64,000 nucleotides of DNA from positions 168,427-232,426 of the forward strand of contig NZ_UCNN01000008.1 in NCBI RefSeq assembly GCF_900473935.1. The letters are read 5' to 3'. The notes under the pieces were generated by a model. It did not search any database. It worked only from the letters and a program-made list of their open reading frames with translations, and was not told the origin of the DNA. Positions within the stretch are counted from its first letter, which is position 1; the number at the start of each line of letters is the position of its first letter. Both the position numbers and the translations under genes were made by a program. Source of the DNA: Synechococcus sp. UW105 (lineage in GTDB: Bacteria; Cyanobacteriota; Cyanobacteriia; PCC-6307; Cyanobiaceae). This document shows positions 56,143 to 64,000 of the stretch, one piece after another.

Positions 56143-56895
56143 ATGCCAATTCCTGAGCGCGCTTTAAAAACTCCCTCTCATTGGCACACACTTGCCCGTT
56201 CGCATGCACCACTGCGCTGTTGGTGGGCGCCAGTAAATGACACTAAACAGTGTCGTTCTCGTGCTGTCCTCGTGCTACCTGAGGTGTTTGGCGTGAATGC
56301 CTGGGTGCGCAGCATTGCTGATCGGATCGCCGCAGAAGGGGTGCCGGCGCTGGCCATGCCGCTGTTTGCGCGCACAGCGCCGCAGTTGGAGTTGGGTTAC
56401 GACCCGGATGCGCTGGCGGAGGGGCGCCGTCACAAAGACAGCACCACCATGGCGGGGATCCTCGCTGACGTTCGACATGCCGCCGCCTGGCTGCGGACGC
56501 AGGGCTGCACGGAGCTCACAGTGTTGGGGTTTTGTTTCGGGGGCCATGCTGCCCTGCTTGCGGCCACGCTTCCAGAGGTGCAGAGCAGTTTTGACTTTTA
56601 CGGCGCCGGTGTTTGCCAAGGCCGCCCTGGTGGAGGGCCGCCCAGCTTGGAGCTCTTGGATCGAGTCGCTGGCAATCTCACCTGCATTTGCGCTGCAGCC
56701 GATCCGCTGATTCCACCAGCGGACCAGCAGCAGATAGCGGATGCCTTGAAAGCATCTGACCCTTCAGAAGAGCGGTTGCGCTATGTGGGCATTGATGGGG
56801 CTGATCATGGATTCATGTGTGAAGCTCGCAGCAACCATGATCCAGTAGCGGCACAGCTGGGTTGGCAACTGTTGCTCGACCACCTTCACGCTTGA
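56143..56895 (+). CDS. Dienelactone hydrolase family protein
   Basis: The alpha/beta-hydrolase is 250 residues from the Met at 56143 (MPIPERALKTPSHW); an upstream GTG at 56101 is possible. The catalytic triad Cys-Asp-His is visible as C131 in LGFCFGGHAA, D187 in AAADPLIPP and H222 in GADHGFM, and E47 in PEVFG matches the family. Cyanobacterial substrates are unknown. It is convergent with infC, with 3 bp between ends. Confidence 0.88.
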   Translation: MPIPERALKTPSHWHTLARSHAPLRCWWAPVNDTKQCRSRAVLVLPEVFGVNAWVRSIADRIAAEGVPALAMPLFARTAPQLELGYDPDALAEGRRHKDSTTMAGILADVRHAAAWLRTQGCTELTVLGFCFGGHAALLAATLPEVQSSFDFYGAGVCQGRPGGGPPSLELLDRVAGNLTCICAAADPLIPPADQQQIADALKASDPSEERLRYVGIDGADHGFMCEARSNHDPVAAQLGWQLLLDHLHA

Positions 56896-56898
56896 GCG

Positions 56899-57558
56899 TT
56901 ATGGGGTGGTGCCGCTTTTGCCGCTCATCCTGGCCGCACGGGGAGGGGCGGTGATGGTCCGCACTGCCTTCACGACGGGTTGGTCGTCGTCCTTGTCCTT
57001 CTTCACCAGCGGCGTCTTGCGCGGTGTGAGGAACATGATCATGTTGCGGCCTTCACGCTTCGGAGGCTGTTGGATTTCGGCCTGCTCTTCAAGATCCTTG
57101 GCCATCCGCCGCAGCAACACTTCGGCGAGGGCGGTGTGTTGAATCTCCCGACCGCGGAAGATCACGGTGCATTTCACCTTGTCACCAGCCTTGAGGAAAC
57201 GCTGGGCTTGGCCAATGCGGACGTCGTAGTCATGCAGGTCAATTTTGTAGCGCATCTTGACCTCTTTCACCTCGGTCTGATGCGACTTTTTCTTGGCTTC
57301 TTTGGCCTTCTTCTCTTGCTCAAATTTGAACTTGCCGTAATCCATGATCCGGCAGACCGGAGGATCGGCTTTTTCGCTCACCAGCACCAGGTCAAGTTCG
57401 CGCTCCTGGGCGACAGATAGCGCCTCTTCCCTGTCGATCACGCCAAGCTGGGTGCCATCAGCATCAACAACTCGCAGCTGCGGATAATTGATGCGTTCGT
57501 TGATGTTGGGGAGCTCACGAACAGGAGCGCGTCGATCAAAACGGGGACGTGGAGCCAT
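56899..57558 (-). CDS. infC: Translation initiation factor IF-3
   Basis: IF-3 prevents 70S re-association and proofreads the start codon. The 219-residue protein has [39 protein letters not shown] and [21 protein letters not shown]-terminal tail with [22 protein letters not shown] is a lineage-specific extension. It starts with ATG at 57558, not the AUU used in E. coli. It lies downstream of miaA on the same strand with a 65-bp gap. Confidence 0.96.
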   Translation of the reverse strand: MAPRPRFDRRAPVRELPNINERINYPQLRVVDADGTQLGVIDREEALSVAQERELDLVLVSEKADPPVCRIMDYGKFKFEQEKKAKEAKKKSHQTEVKEVKMRYKIDLHDYDVRIGQAQRFLKAGDKVKCTVIFRGREIQHTALAEVLLRRMAKDLEEQAEIQQPPKREGRNMIMFLTPRKTPLVKKDKDDDQPVVKAVRTITAPPRAARMSGKSGTTP

Positions 57559-57623
57559 TCAGGGTGTTGAGGGAACAGGGAAGGACGGCGGCCCAGCTTG
57601 GACAAACGCAGGCACTTCTCCTC

Positions 57624-58568
57624 TCACACTAGACCTCCTTTGATCAGATTCATCGCTTCGTTGAAGGGTTCCTTACTCCTCAGCCAGTGGGGTTGATGCT
57701 GGCGGCGAAACCAAGTTCGCTGGCGTTTGGCGAACTGTTGGGTGCGTCGGGTGGTGATGGCAATTGCATCCTCGCGACTCAGGGTTCCGTCCAGTTCCTG
57801 CAGCGCTTCCCCGTAGCCGATGGTCTGAAGGAGGGGGAGGTCAGCACCGAAGCGCTGGCGTAGTAGATCCGTTTCCTCCAGCAAGCCATCCACGTAGAGC
57901 TGGCGTGTTCGATGGCTGATTCGCTCTCGTAGGTCGATCGGGTCGAGCCCCAGTTCCAGCACCCTCCAGGGCGGGGGGCTGGAACTCTGCTGGCTGCTGA
58001 TGGTGCGTCCGGTCGCATAGAGCACCTCAAGCGCGCGTTGGGTGCGCACCGCGTCGGCCGGTGCGATCCGACGACCGGCCTCTGGATCTGACTGTTGCAG
58101 CAGTGCATGACAGAGCGGTTGCCCGAGCTGTTCCATCTGGGCGCGTAGCTGAGGCTGTGGCGCCACGGCAGGTGGCTTGAGACCGCTGGTGAGGGATTTG
58201 AGATAGAGACCGCTTCCTCCCACCAGGAGGGCCATGCTCCGCGTTGCGATCGAGCGGTTAACCGCCTCCATCGCCACGCCCTGAAATTCCTGGAGCGTTA
58301 GAGGCTGGTCTGGGTTGCGCAGGTCGAGCAGGTGGTGGGTGACCTCGGCTTGCTGGGCGGGTGTTGGTTTGGCCGTACCCACGCTCATCCCCCTGTAGAG
58401 CTGGCGGGAATCGACGTTGATCACCTCGAGTTGCAGCTGCTGGGCCAGGGCGATTCCAAGCGCCGTCTTGCCACTGGCGGTGGGGCCCAGCACCACGATC
58501 ACCAGGGGATGATGAGCTGCCTGATTGGGGTTGTCGGGGCTGGTGGGAATGGCACTGGTGTCGCCCAT
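57624..58568 (-). CDS. miaA: tRNA dimethylallyltransferase
   Basis: MiaA adds a dimethylallyl group to A37 of tRNAs reading UNN codons. The start is ATG 58568 ([18 protein letters not shown]), giving 314 residues; the frame is open to 58679 but that part covers a palindrome-rich spacer and is not family-like. The P-loop [14 protein letters not shown] is at about 26-39. [18 protein letters not shown] and [12 protein letters not shown] are family motifs. It is divergent from gyrB and is followed by infC on the same strand. Confidence 0.94.
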   Translation of the reverse strand: MGDTSAIPTSPDNPNQAAHHPLVIVVLGPTASGKTALGIALAQQLQLEVINVDSRQLYRGMSVGTAKPTPAQQAEVTHHLLDLRNPDQPLTLQEFQGVAMEAVNRSIATRSMALLVGGSGLYLKSLTSGLKPPAVAPQPQLRAQMEQLGQPLCHALLQQSDPEAGRRIAPADAVRTQRALEVLYATGRTISSQQSSSPPPWRVLELGLDPIDLRERISHRTRQLYVDGLLEETDLLRQRFGADLPLLQTIGYGEALQELDGTLSREDAIAITTRRTQQFAKRQRTWFRRQHQPHWLRSKEPFNEAMNLIKGGLV

Positions 58569-58576
58569 GGGTGAAT

Positions 58577-60652
<2,076 letters not shown>

Positions 60653-60653
<1 letters not shown>

Positions 60654-60991
60654 TGCAGGCTTCGCTGGTTACCGCGATGCGCTGGAGCTGGCTTCTCGGT
60701 GTTGCTCTGCTGGCCCCGGCGGCCCTTCCCGCTGGAGGAGCAGATCGACGTCTTCCAGAAGTGCGACGTCGTGATGGTGGTGGGCCGTTGATCAGTGGTT
60801 CCCACGATCTTTTGCATGCCTCCCCCAGGGTGAATGCTCCTTCTCTGCGTCGACTCGACTTGGGCACCCCGCTGAGGGTCTTGCGGCGTTGGCGATGTGA
60901 AAACGGTGAGGAGTGGCTGCAAGTTCAGGTGGCCTCAACCGTGGGTACTGAGCATCCTGGTGCGGTCCAGCGTGGCTGGATGCATGGCTGA
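60653..60991 (+). CDS. SH3-like secreted small protein
   Basis: The 112-residue product begins with a hydrophobic signal-like segment ([20 protein letters not shown], with Met-9 at 60677 as alternative start) and continues with [24 protein letters not shown], an SH3b-like pattern. It could sit in the periplasm and bind peptidoglycan. It overlaps gyrB by 1 nt and crcB by 8 nt, so it is within the gyrB-crcB operon. The function is unknown. Confidence 0.6.
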
Positions 60992-61385
60992 CGCCCTGTT
61001 GTTCACCCGTCAGGTCGCCCTAGTTGGATTGGGGGCCATTCCCGGTGCGTGGTTGCGGCTGCGGGTGGTTAACCACTACGAACCGATGGTGCCGCGCAAA
61101 CACTGGGGAACGTTTGCGGTCAACCTGATCGCGGCGTTTGGTCTCGGTCTTGTGGCAGGACTGACCGTGAGTGGCAAATGCCAGCCGGACACAGCGACAG
61201 CACCGTTGCTATTGCTGATCGCCACCGGTTTCTTTGGCAGTCTCAGTACCTTTTCCACCTTTGCGGTTGAGTTGCTCAACACCCTGAGGGCCCATCAGTG
61301 GCTGGAATGCCTTGTGCTCGCAGTCGGTTCGGTGTTGGGTGGCTTACTGGTGGCTGCACTCGGCTATGGCCTCGGGGTGGCCTGA
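60984..61385 (+). CDS. crcB: Fluoride channel subunit CrcB/Fluc
   Basis: Fluc proteins export fluoride as dual-topology dimers. The start is ATG 60984 ([17 protein letters not shown]), giving 133 residues with four membrane helices. [32 protein letters not shown] and [16 protein letters not shown] hold the conserved Gly, Asn and Phe-box residues. It overlaps the SH3-like gene by 8 bp and the next crcB by 1 bp. Confidence 0.92.
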   Translation: MADALLFTRQVALVGLGAIPGAWLRLRVVNHYEPMVPRKHWGTFAVNLIAAFGLGLVAGLTVSGKCQPDTATAPLLLLIATGFFGSLSTFSTFAVELLNTLRAHQWLECLVLAVGSVLGGLLVAALGYGLGVA

Positions 61386-61780
61386 TGGAGGCGAAGACGA
61401 GCCGATTCACTCTTCAGCAGGAGTTGTCGGAGCTTGTTCTGGTGGCGATCGGTGCTGTTCCAGGCGCTGTGTTGCGCTGGCAACTGGGTCTCCATCTCGG
61501 CGAGAAGGATCTCGTTGCCAATGTGGTCGGTGCCTTGGTGCTGGGCTTGTTGGCTGGATGCCCCAGTCGCCCCCGCCGTCAGCTCCTCCTCGGCATTGGT
61601 TTTTGTGGATCGCTCACCACGTTCAGCAGTTGGATGGTGAATAGTGTTGAGCTGATTGCCTCTGGGCAATGGGTTGAGGCCCTGGGCCTGATTGGTTTGA
61701 CCCTTGGCTTGGGTGTCGGCGCAGCAGCGCTTGGATTTTGGGTCGGTCGGGCCCTGACGGCCCCGGTACCGACCCGTTGA
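61385..61780 (+). CDS. crcB: Fluoride channel subunit CrcB/Fluc, second copy
   Basis: The start ATG 61385 overlaps the stop of the first copy by 1 nt and gives 131 residues. GAVPGAVLRWQLGL, LVANVVGALVLGLLAG and IGFCGSLTTFSSWMVN carry the same conserved Asn and the Gly-Ser-Leu-Thr-Thr-Phe box. Tandem pairs like this usually form heterodimers with opposite, fixed topologies. It is convergent with the glutathione peroxidase gene. Confidence 0.92.
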   Translation: MEAKTSRFTLQQELSELVLVAIGAVPGAVLRWQLGLHLGEKDLVANVVGALVLGLLAGCPSRPRRQLLLGIGFCGSLTTFSSWMVNSVELIASGQWVEALGLIGLTLGLGVGAAALGFWVGRALTAPVPTR

Positions 61781-61788
61781 GCTGAGGC

Positions 61789-62274
61789 TTAGCAGGCCAG
61801 TGCTGCTTCGATCGCGGTTGTCAATTCGGTTGACTCGGGCTCAACTCCGCTCTTGAAGCGTGCGATCACGCTGCCGTCCTTGCCCACGAGGAACTTCTCG
61901 AAGTTCCAGGCCACATCACCGGCCGGCTCCATCTGGTTGAGAGTGGAGTAAGGCTCGGTTGTTGTGCCCATGGCGTGCACCTTGTCAAACAGCTCGAAGC
62001 TGGCGCCGTAGGTGGTAGAGCAGAAGGCTTGAATTTCTTCAAGCGTGCCGGGTTCCTGGCCACCAAAGTCGTTGCAGGGAAATCCCAGCACGCGCAGGCC
62101 CTGAGACCCATAGGTTTTGTTGAGTGCTTCCAGGCCGGAATACTGCTTGGTGAAGCCGCAGCGGCTGGCCACATTCACTATCAGCAGCACATTGCCGGCG
62201 TAGTCGCTGAGGCTTTTGTCATTGCCATCGGCGCCGCGCACGGTCACTCCATTCACATTCAGGCCCATGCTCAT
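61789..62274 (-). CDS. Glutathione peroxidase-family thiol peroxidase
   Basis: The start is placed at ATG 62274 (MSMGLNVNGVTVRG), giving 161 residues; the frame opens upstream at 62328. The peroxidatic residue is C39 (in NVASRCGFTKQY) rather than selenocysteine. The other catalytic residues Q73 (in NDFGGQEPG), W123 and N124 (in WNFEKF) are present. Cyanobacterial members usually use NADPH or thioredoxin to reduce lipid hydroperoxides. It is divergent from mgtE with an 82-bp spacer. Confidence 0.92.
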   Translation of the reverse strand: MSMGLNVNGVTVRGADGNDKSLSDYAGNVLLIVNVASRCGFTKQYSGLEALNKTYGSQGLRVLGFPCNDFGGQEPGTLEEIQAFCSTTYGASFELFDKVHAMGTTTEPYSTLNQMEPAGDVAWNFEKFLVGKDGSVIARFKSGVEPESTELTTAIEAALAC

Positions 62275-62356
62275 CCGATTAGGAGCGAAAACCCTAGCTG
62301 GGAACTGTTTGTTGCAGGCATGGGCCATACACTGAGCAGGCCCAGACCACAGGCCG

Positions 62357-63739
62357 ATGGACGAGGCAACTGGGGTGGTCGCGTCCGTGGTGACCCAGCA
62401 GCTGGAATCAATGCTGGCGGCGGGGAATTACGACGCCGTCAAATTGTTGCTGGAGCCTGTTCAGCCTGTGGATATTGCCGAGGCGATCGGCAGCCTGCCG
62501 CGAACGTTGCAGGCTCTCGCATTCCGTTTGCTGAGCAAGGATGAAGCAATCGAGGTGTATGAATATCTCGAGCCGGCGGTGCAGCAGAGTCTGCTGGAGC
62601 GACTGCGCTCAGGAGAGGTGCTCGAGCTCGTTGAGGAGATGTCACCCGACGACCGTGTGCGGTTGTTTGATGAACTTCCCGCCAAGGTGGTGCGTCGGTT
62701 GTTGATGGAGCTGAGCCCGGCGGAGCGTCGGGTGACCGCACAGTTGCTGGGTTATGAGGCGGAGACCGCCGGTCGTCTCATGACGACTGAGTTCATTGAC
62801 CTCAAGGAGTTTCACAGTGCCGCTCAGGCGCTCACGATCGTGCGTCGTCGCGCTCGGGACACGGAGACGATTTACAGCCTCTATGTCACCGATGGGGAGC
62901 GCCATCTCACCGGCATCCTCTCCCTTCGCGATCTGGTCACGGCCGATCCAGATGACCACGTCGGCGATGTGATGACGCGGGATGTGGTGAGCGTGCGCAC
63001 CAACACGGATCAGGAGGAGGTGGCTCGGGCGATCCAGCGCTATGACTTCCTGGCTGTTCCCGTGGTGGACCTTGAGCAGCGGTTGGTGGGCATCGTCACT
63101 GTTGATGACGTCATCGACGTGATCGAACAGGAAGCAACCCGTGACCTTTATGCAGCAGGTGCTGTGCAGGCGGGTGATGAAGACGATTACTTCCAGAGCA
63201 ACCTGTTCACAGTTGCCCGCCGCCGGGTGGTCTGGCTCACGGTGCTGGTGGTGGCCAGCTTTTTCACCTCGGAGGTGATTGCCCTCAACGAGCAGGTGCT
63301 GAAGGAGGTGGTGTTGCTGACCGCTTTCATTCCTTTGCTGACGGGTAGCGGCGGCAACGTTGGTGCCCAGAGTTCCACAGTGGTGATTCGTGGTTTGAGC
63401 ACCCAGCGCATCCAGACGCTTGGACCCCTATGGGTGGTGGTGCGTGAGGCGATTGCCGGGGCCTTGCTGGGCTTGCTGATGTTGTTGGTGGTGGTTCCGT
63501 TCGCTTGGTGGCGTGGTGGAGGGCCTTTGGTCGCTGCGGCGGTGGGCATCAGCCTGATGGCGATCACCACCTTGGCGGCTACGGCTGGAGCGGCGTTACC
63601 GCTTTTGTTCAATCGCATGGGCCTGGATCCGGCGCTGATGTCGGCTCCCTTCATCACCACCGCCACCGATGTGGCTGGCGTCATCATCTATCTCAGCACC
63701 GCCGCCTGGCTGCTGGCCAATCTCCCCCTAGCGGCCTGA
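62357..63739 (+). CDS. mgtE: Magnesium transporter MgtE
   Basis: MgtE is a Mg2+ channel gated by Mg2+ binding to cytosolic domains. The 460-residue protein has the N domain, two CBS domains (ILSLRDLVTADPDDHVGDVM and GIVTVDDVIDVIEQEA, in parts), and five C-terminal membrane helices. TAFIPLLTGSGGNVGAQSST and the later ATAGAALPLLFNRMGLDPA are conserved pore segments. No M-box riboswitch was seen upstream. It is divergent from the peroxidase gene and precedes the sigma factor gene. Confidence 0.95.
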   Translation: MDEATGVVASVVTQQLESMLAAGNYDAVKLLLEPVQPVDIAEAIGSLPRTLQALAFRLLSKDEAIEVYEYLEPAVQQSLLERLRSGEVLELVEEMSPDDRVRLFDELPAKVVRRLLMELSPAERRVTAQLLGYEAETAGRLMTTEFIDLKEFHSAAQALTIVRRRARDTETIYSLYVTDGERHLTGILSLRDLVTADPDDHVGDVMTRDVVSVRTNTDQEEVARAIQRYDFLAVPVVDLEQRLVGIVTVDDVIDVIEQEATRDLYAAGAVQAGDEDDYFQSNLFTVARRRVVWLTVLVVASFFTSEVIALNEQVLKEVVLLTAFIPLLTGSGGNVGAQSSTVVIRGLSTQRIQTLGPLWVVVREAIAGALLGLLMLLVVVPFAWWRGGGPLVAAAVGISLMAITTLAATAGAALPLLFNRMGLDPALMSAPFITTATDVAGVIIYLSTAAWLLANLPLAA

Positions 63740-63787
63740 GAGTCTCACTAGGGATATTTACCTAATTTGGCGACAGTTTCTTTTCTG

Positions 63788-63851
63788 AGAGTCTCTTTAC
63801 ACTTCTTTAGGGGTACTCTTTACATAACGCAATGAACGCCAAGGAGCACGC
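63788..63851 (+). promoter_or_regulatory. Promoter region of the sigma factor gene with direct repeat
   Basis: CTCTTTACA occurs twice, at 63793-63801 and 63816-63824, 23 bp apart. The region is A/T-rich compared with its neighbours, and an AAGGAG ribosome-binding site precedes the ATG at 63852. The repeats could be a -35-like element or a regulator site. Confidence 0.4.
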
Positions 63852-64000
63852 ATGATCGCCGCTACTGCTCTCGCCCCAGCTGCCTCCGCCAATGCCAAAA
63901 CGCGTCGGCCTTCCGGGTCTCGATCGGTCGTGGCAGATGTCGACATGGTGCGTTCGTATCTGCGCGATATCGGTCGAGTGCCGCTGCTGAGCCACCAGCA
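63852..64000 (+). CDS. Sigma-70 family RNA polymerase sigma factor (3' part beyond window)
   Basis: The first 49 codons are present, from ATG 63852 with an AAGGAG ribosome-binding site 5 bp upstream. After an Ala- and Arg-rich N-terminus come VADVDMVRSYLRDIGRVPLL, the region 1.2 signature of cyanobacterial group 1 and 2 sigma factors. The short N-terminus and lack of an acidic region 1.1 make a group 2 (non-essential, stress or light-regulated) factor more likely than the primary one. The rest lies outside the window. Confidence 0.88.
   Translation, partial: MIAATALAPAASANAKTRRPSGSRSVVADVDMVRSYLRDIGRVPLLSHQ

Noticed and set aside
62275..62356. An M-box riboswitch upstream of mgtE
   Set aside because: The 82-bp spacer is too short for a full M-box and holds the divergent peroxidase start.

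Overview
The window looks like a piece of a marine Synechococcus chromosome (alpha-cyanobacterium, probably subcluster 5.1). The base composition is about 60% GC by eye. Cyanobacterial markers are present: psbZ, a Psb34-type single-helix protein, Ycf37, the sulfolipid pair sqdB-sqdX, a DUF561 protein and a DUF6554 protein. Core genes are tightly packed, often with overlapping or near-touching ends. I found about 61 protein genes and two tRNA-Gly genes. There is no rRNA, no CRISPR array, no insertion sequence and no prophage. The first gene (DUF6554, minus strand) and the last gene (a sigma-70 family factor) run off the window edges.

Layout. 0-9 kb: small hypothetical genes, a half-length AbrB-type membrane protein, tRNA-Gly(CCC), a class V aminotransferase, cbiD, guaA, two lineage-specific hypotheticals and penicillin-binding protein 2. 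9-14.4 kb: sqdB-sqdX, a tiny psb34 gene, thiG, a hypothetical, ycf37 and rpmI-rplT. 14.4-17.4 kb: a SpoIID-like protein and a GT2 glycosyltransferase. 17.5-27.5 kb, minus strand: dnaX, a large DUF4347/DUF4114 surface-type protein, an LRAT-fold protein, then clpX, clpP and tig. 27.6-31.8 kb, plus strand: asd-dapA-rnj, ending in a strong hairpin terminator. 31.8-38.6 kb, minus strand: tilS, a TPR-like protein, a parvulin-like protein, a type I ABC exporter and HlyD. 38.7-46 kb: a DUF561 protein, uvrB, a BioC-like methyltransferase, lysC, holA and cbiC/cobH. 46-51 kb: mutS, psbZ, ribH, tRNA-Gly(GCC), a GNAT protein and an amidase. 51.4-64 kb: secA, cysE, a GntR regulator, a dienelactone hydrolase, infC, miaA, gyrB, an SH3-like protein, two tandem crcB genes, a glutathione peroxidase, mgtE and the sigma factor.

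The most interesting part is accessory material set into a conserved core order (tig-clpP-clpX-dnaX next to asd-dapA-rnj-tilS). One insert (19.7-23.9 kb) carries a 1050-residue protein without a signal peptide. It has an N-terminal DUF4347 domain with a visible caspase-like His/Cys pair, a beta-propeller-like middle, a calcium-type acidic segment and a DUF4114 C-terminus. Beside it is an LRAT-fold protein. The other insert (31.8-37.6 kb) encodes a type I secretion exporter with a parvulin partner; its ABC subunit has an N-terminal cyclic-nucleotide-binding-like domain and a degenerate C39-like domain. I propose that the exporter secretes the DUF4347 protein and that the LRAT-like protein may process or modify something in the same pathway. 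The pairing is an inference from proximity, the missing signal peptide and the domain types; nothing in the sequence proves it.

Other points worth a look: an N-terminal clamp-binding-like motif in MutS, an arginine-rich RNase J tail resembling the PNPase-recruiting peptide known from cyanobacterial RNase E, two identical palindromes exactly 50 bp apart between gyrB and miaA, and divergent holA and cbiC start codons that may share one CATG.
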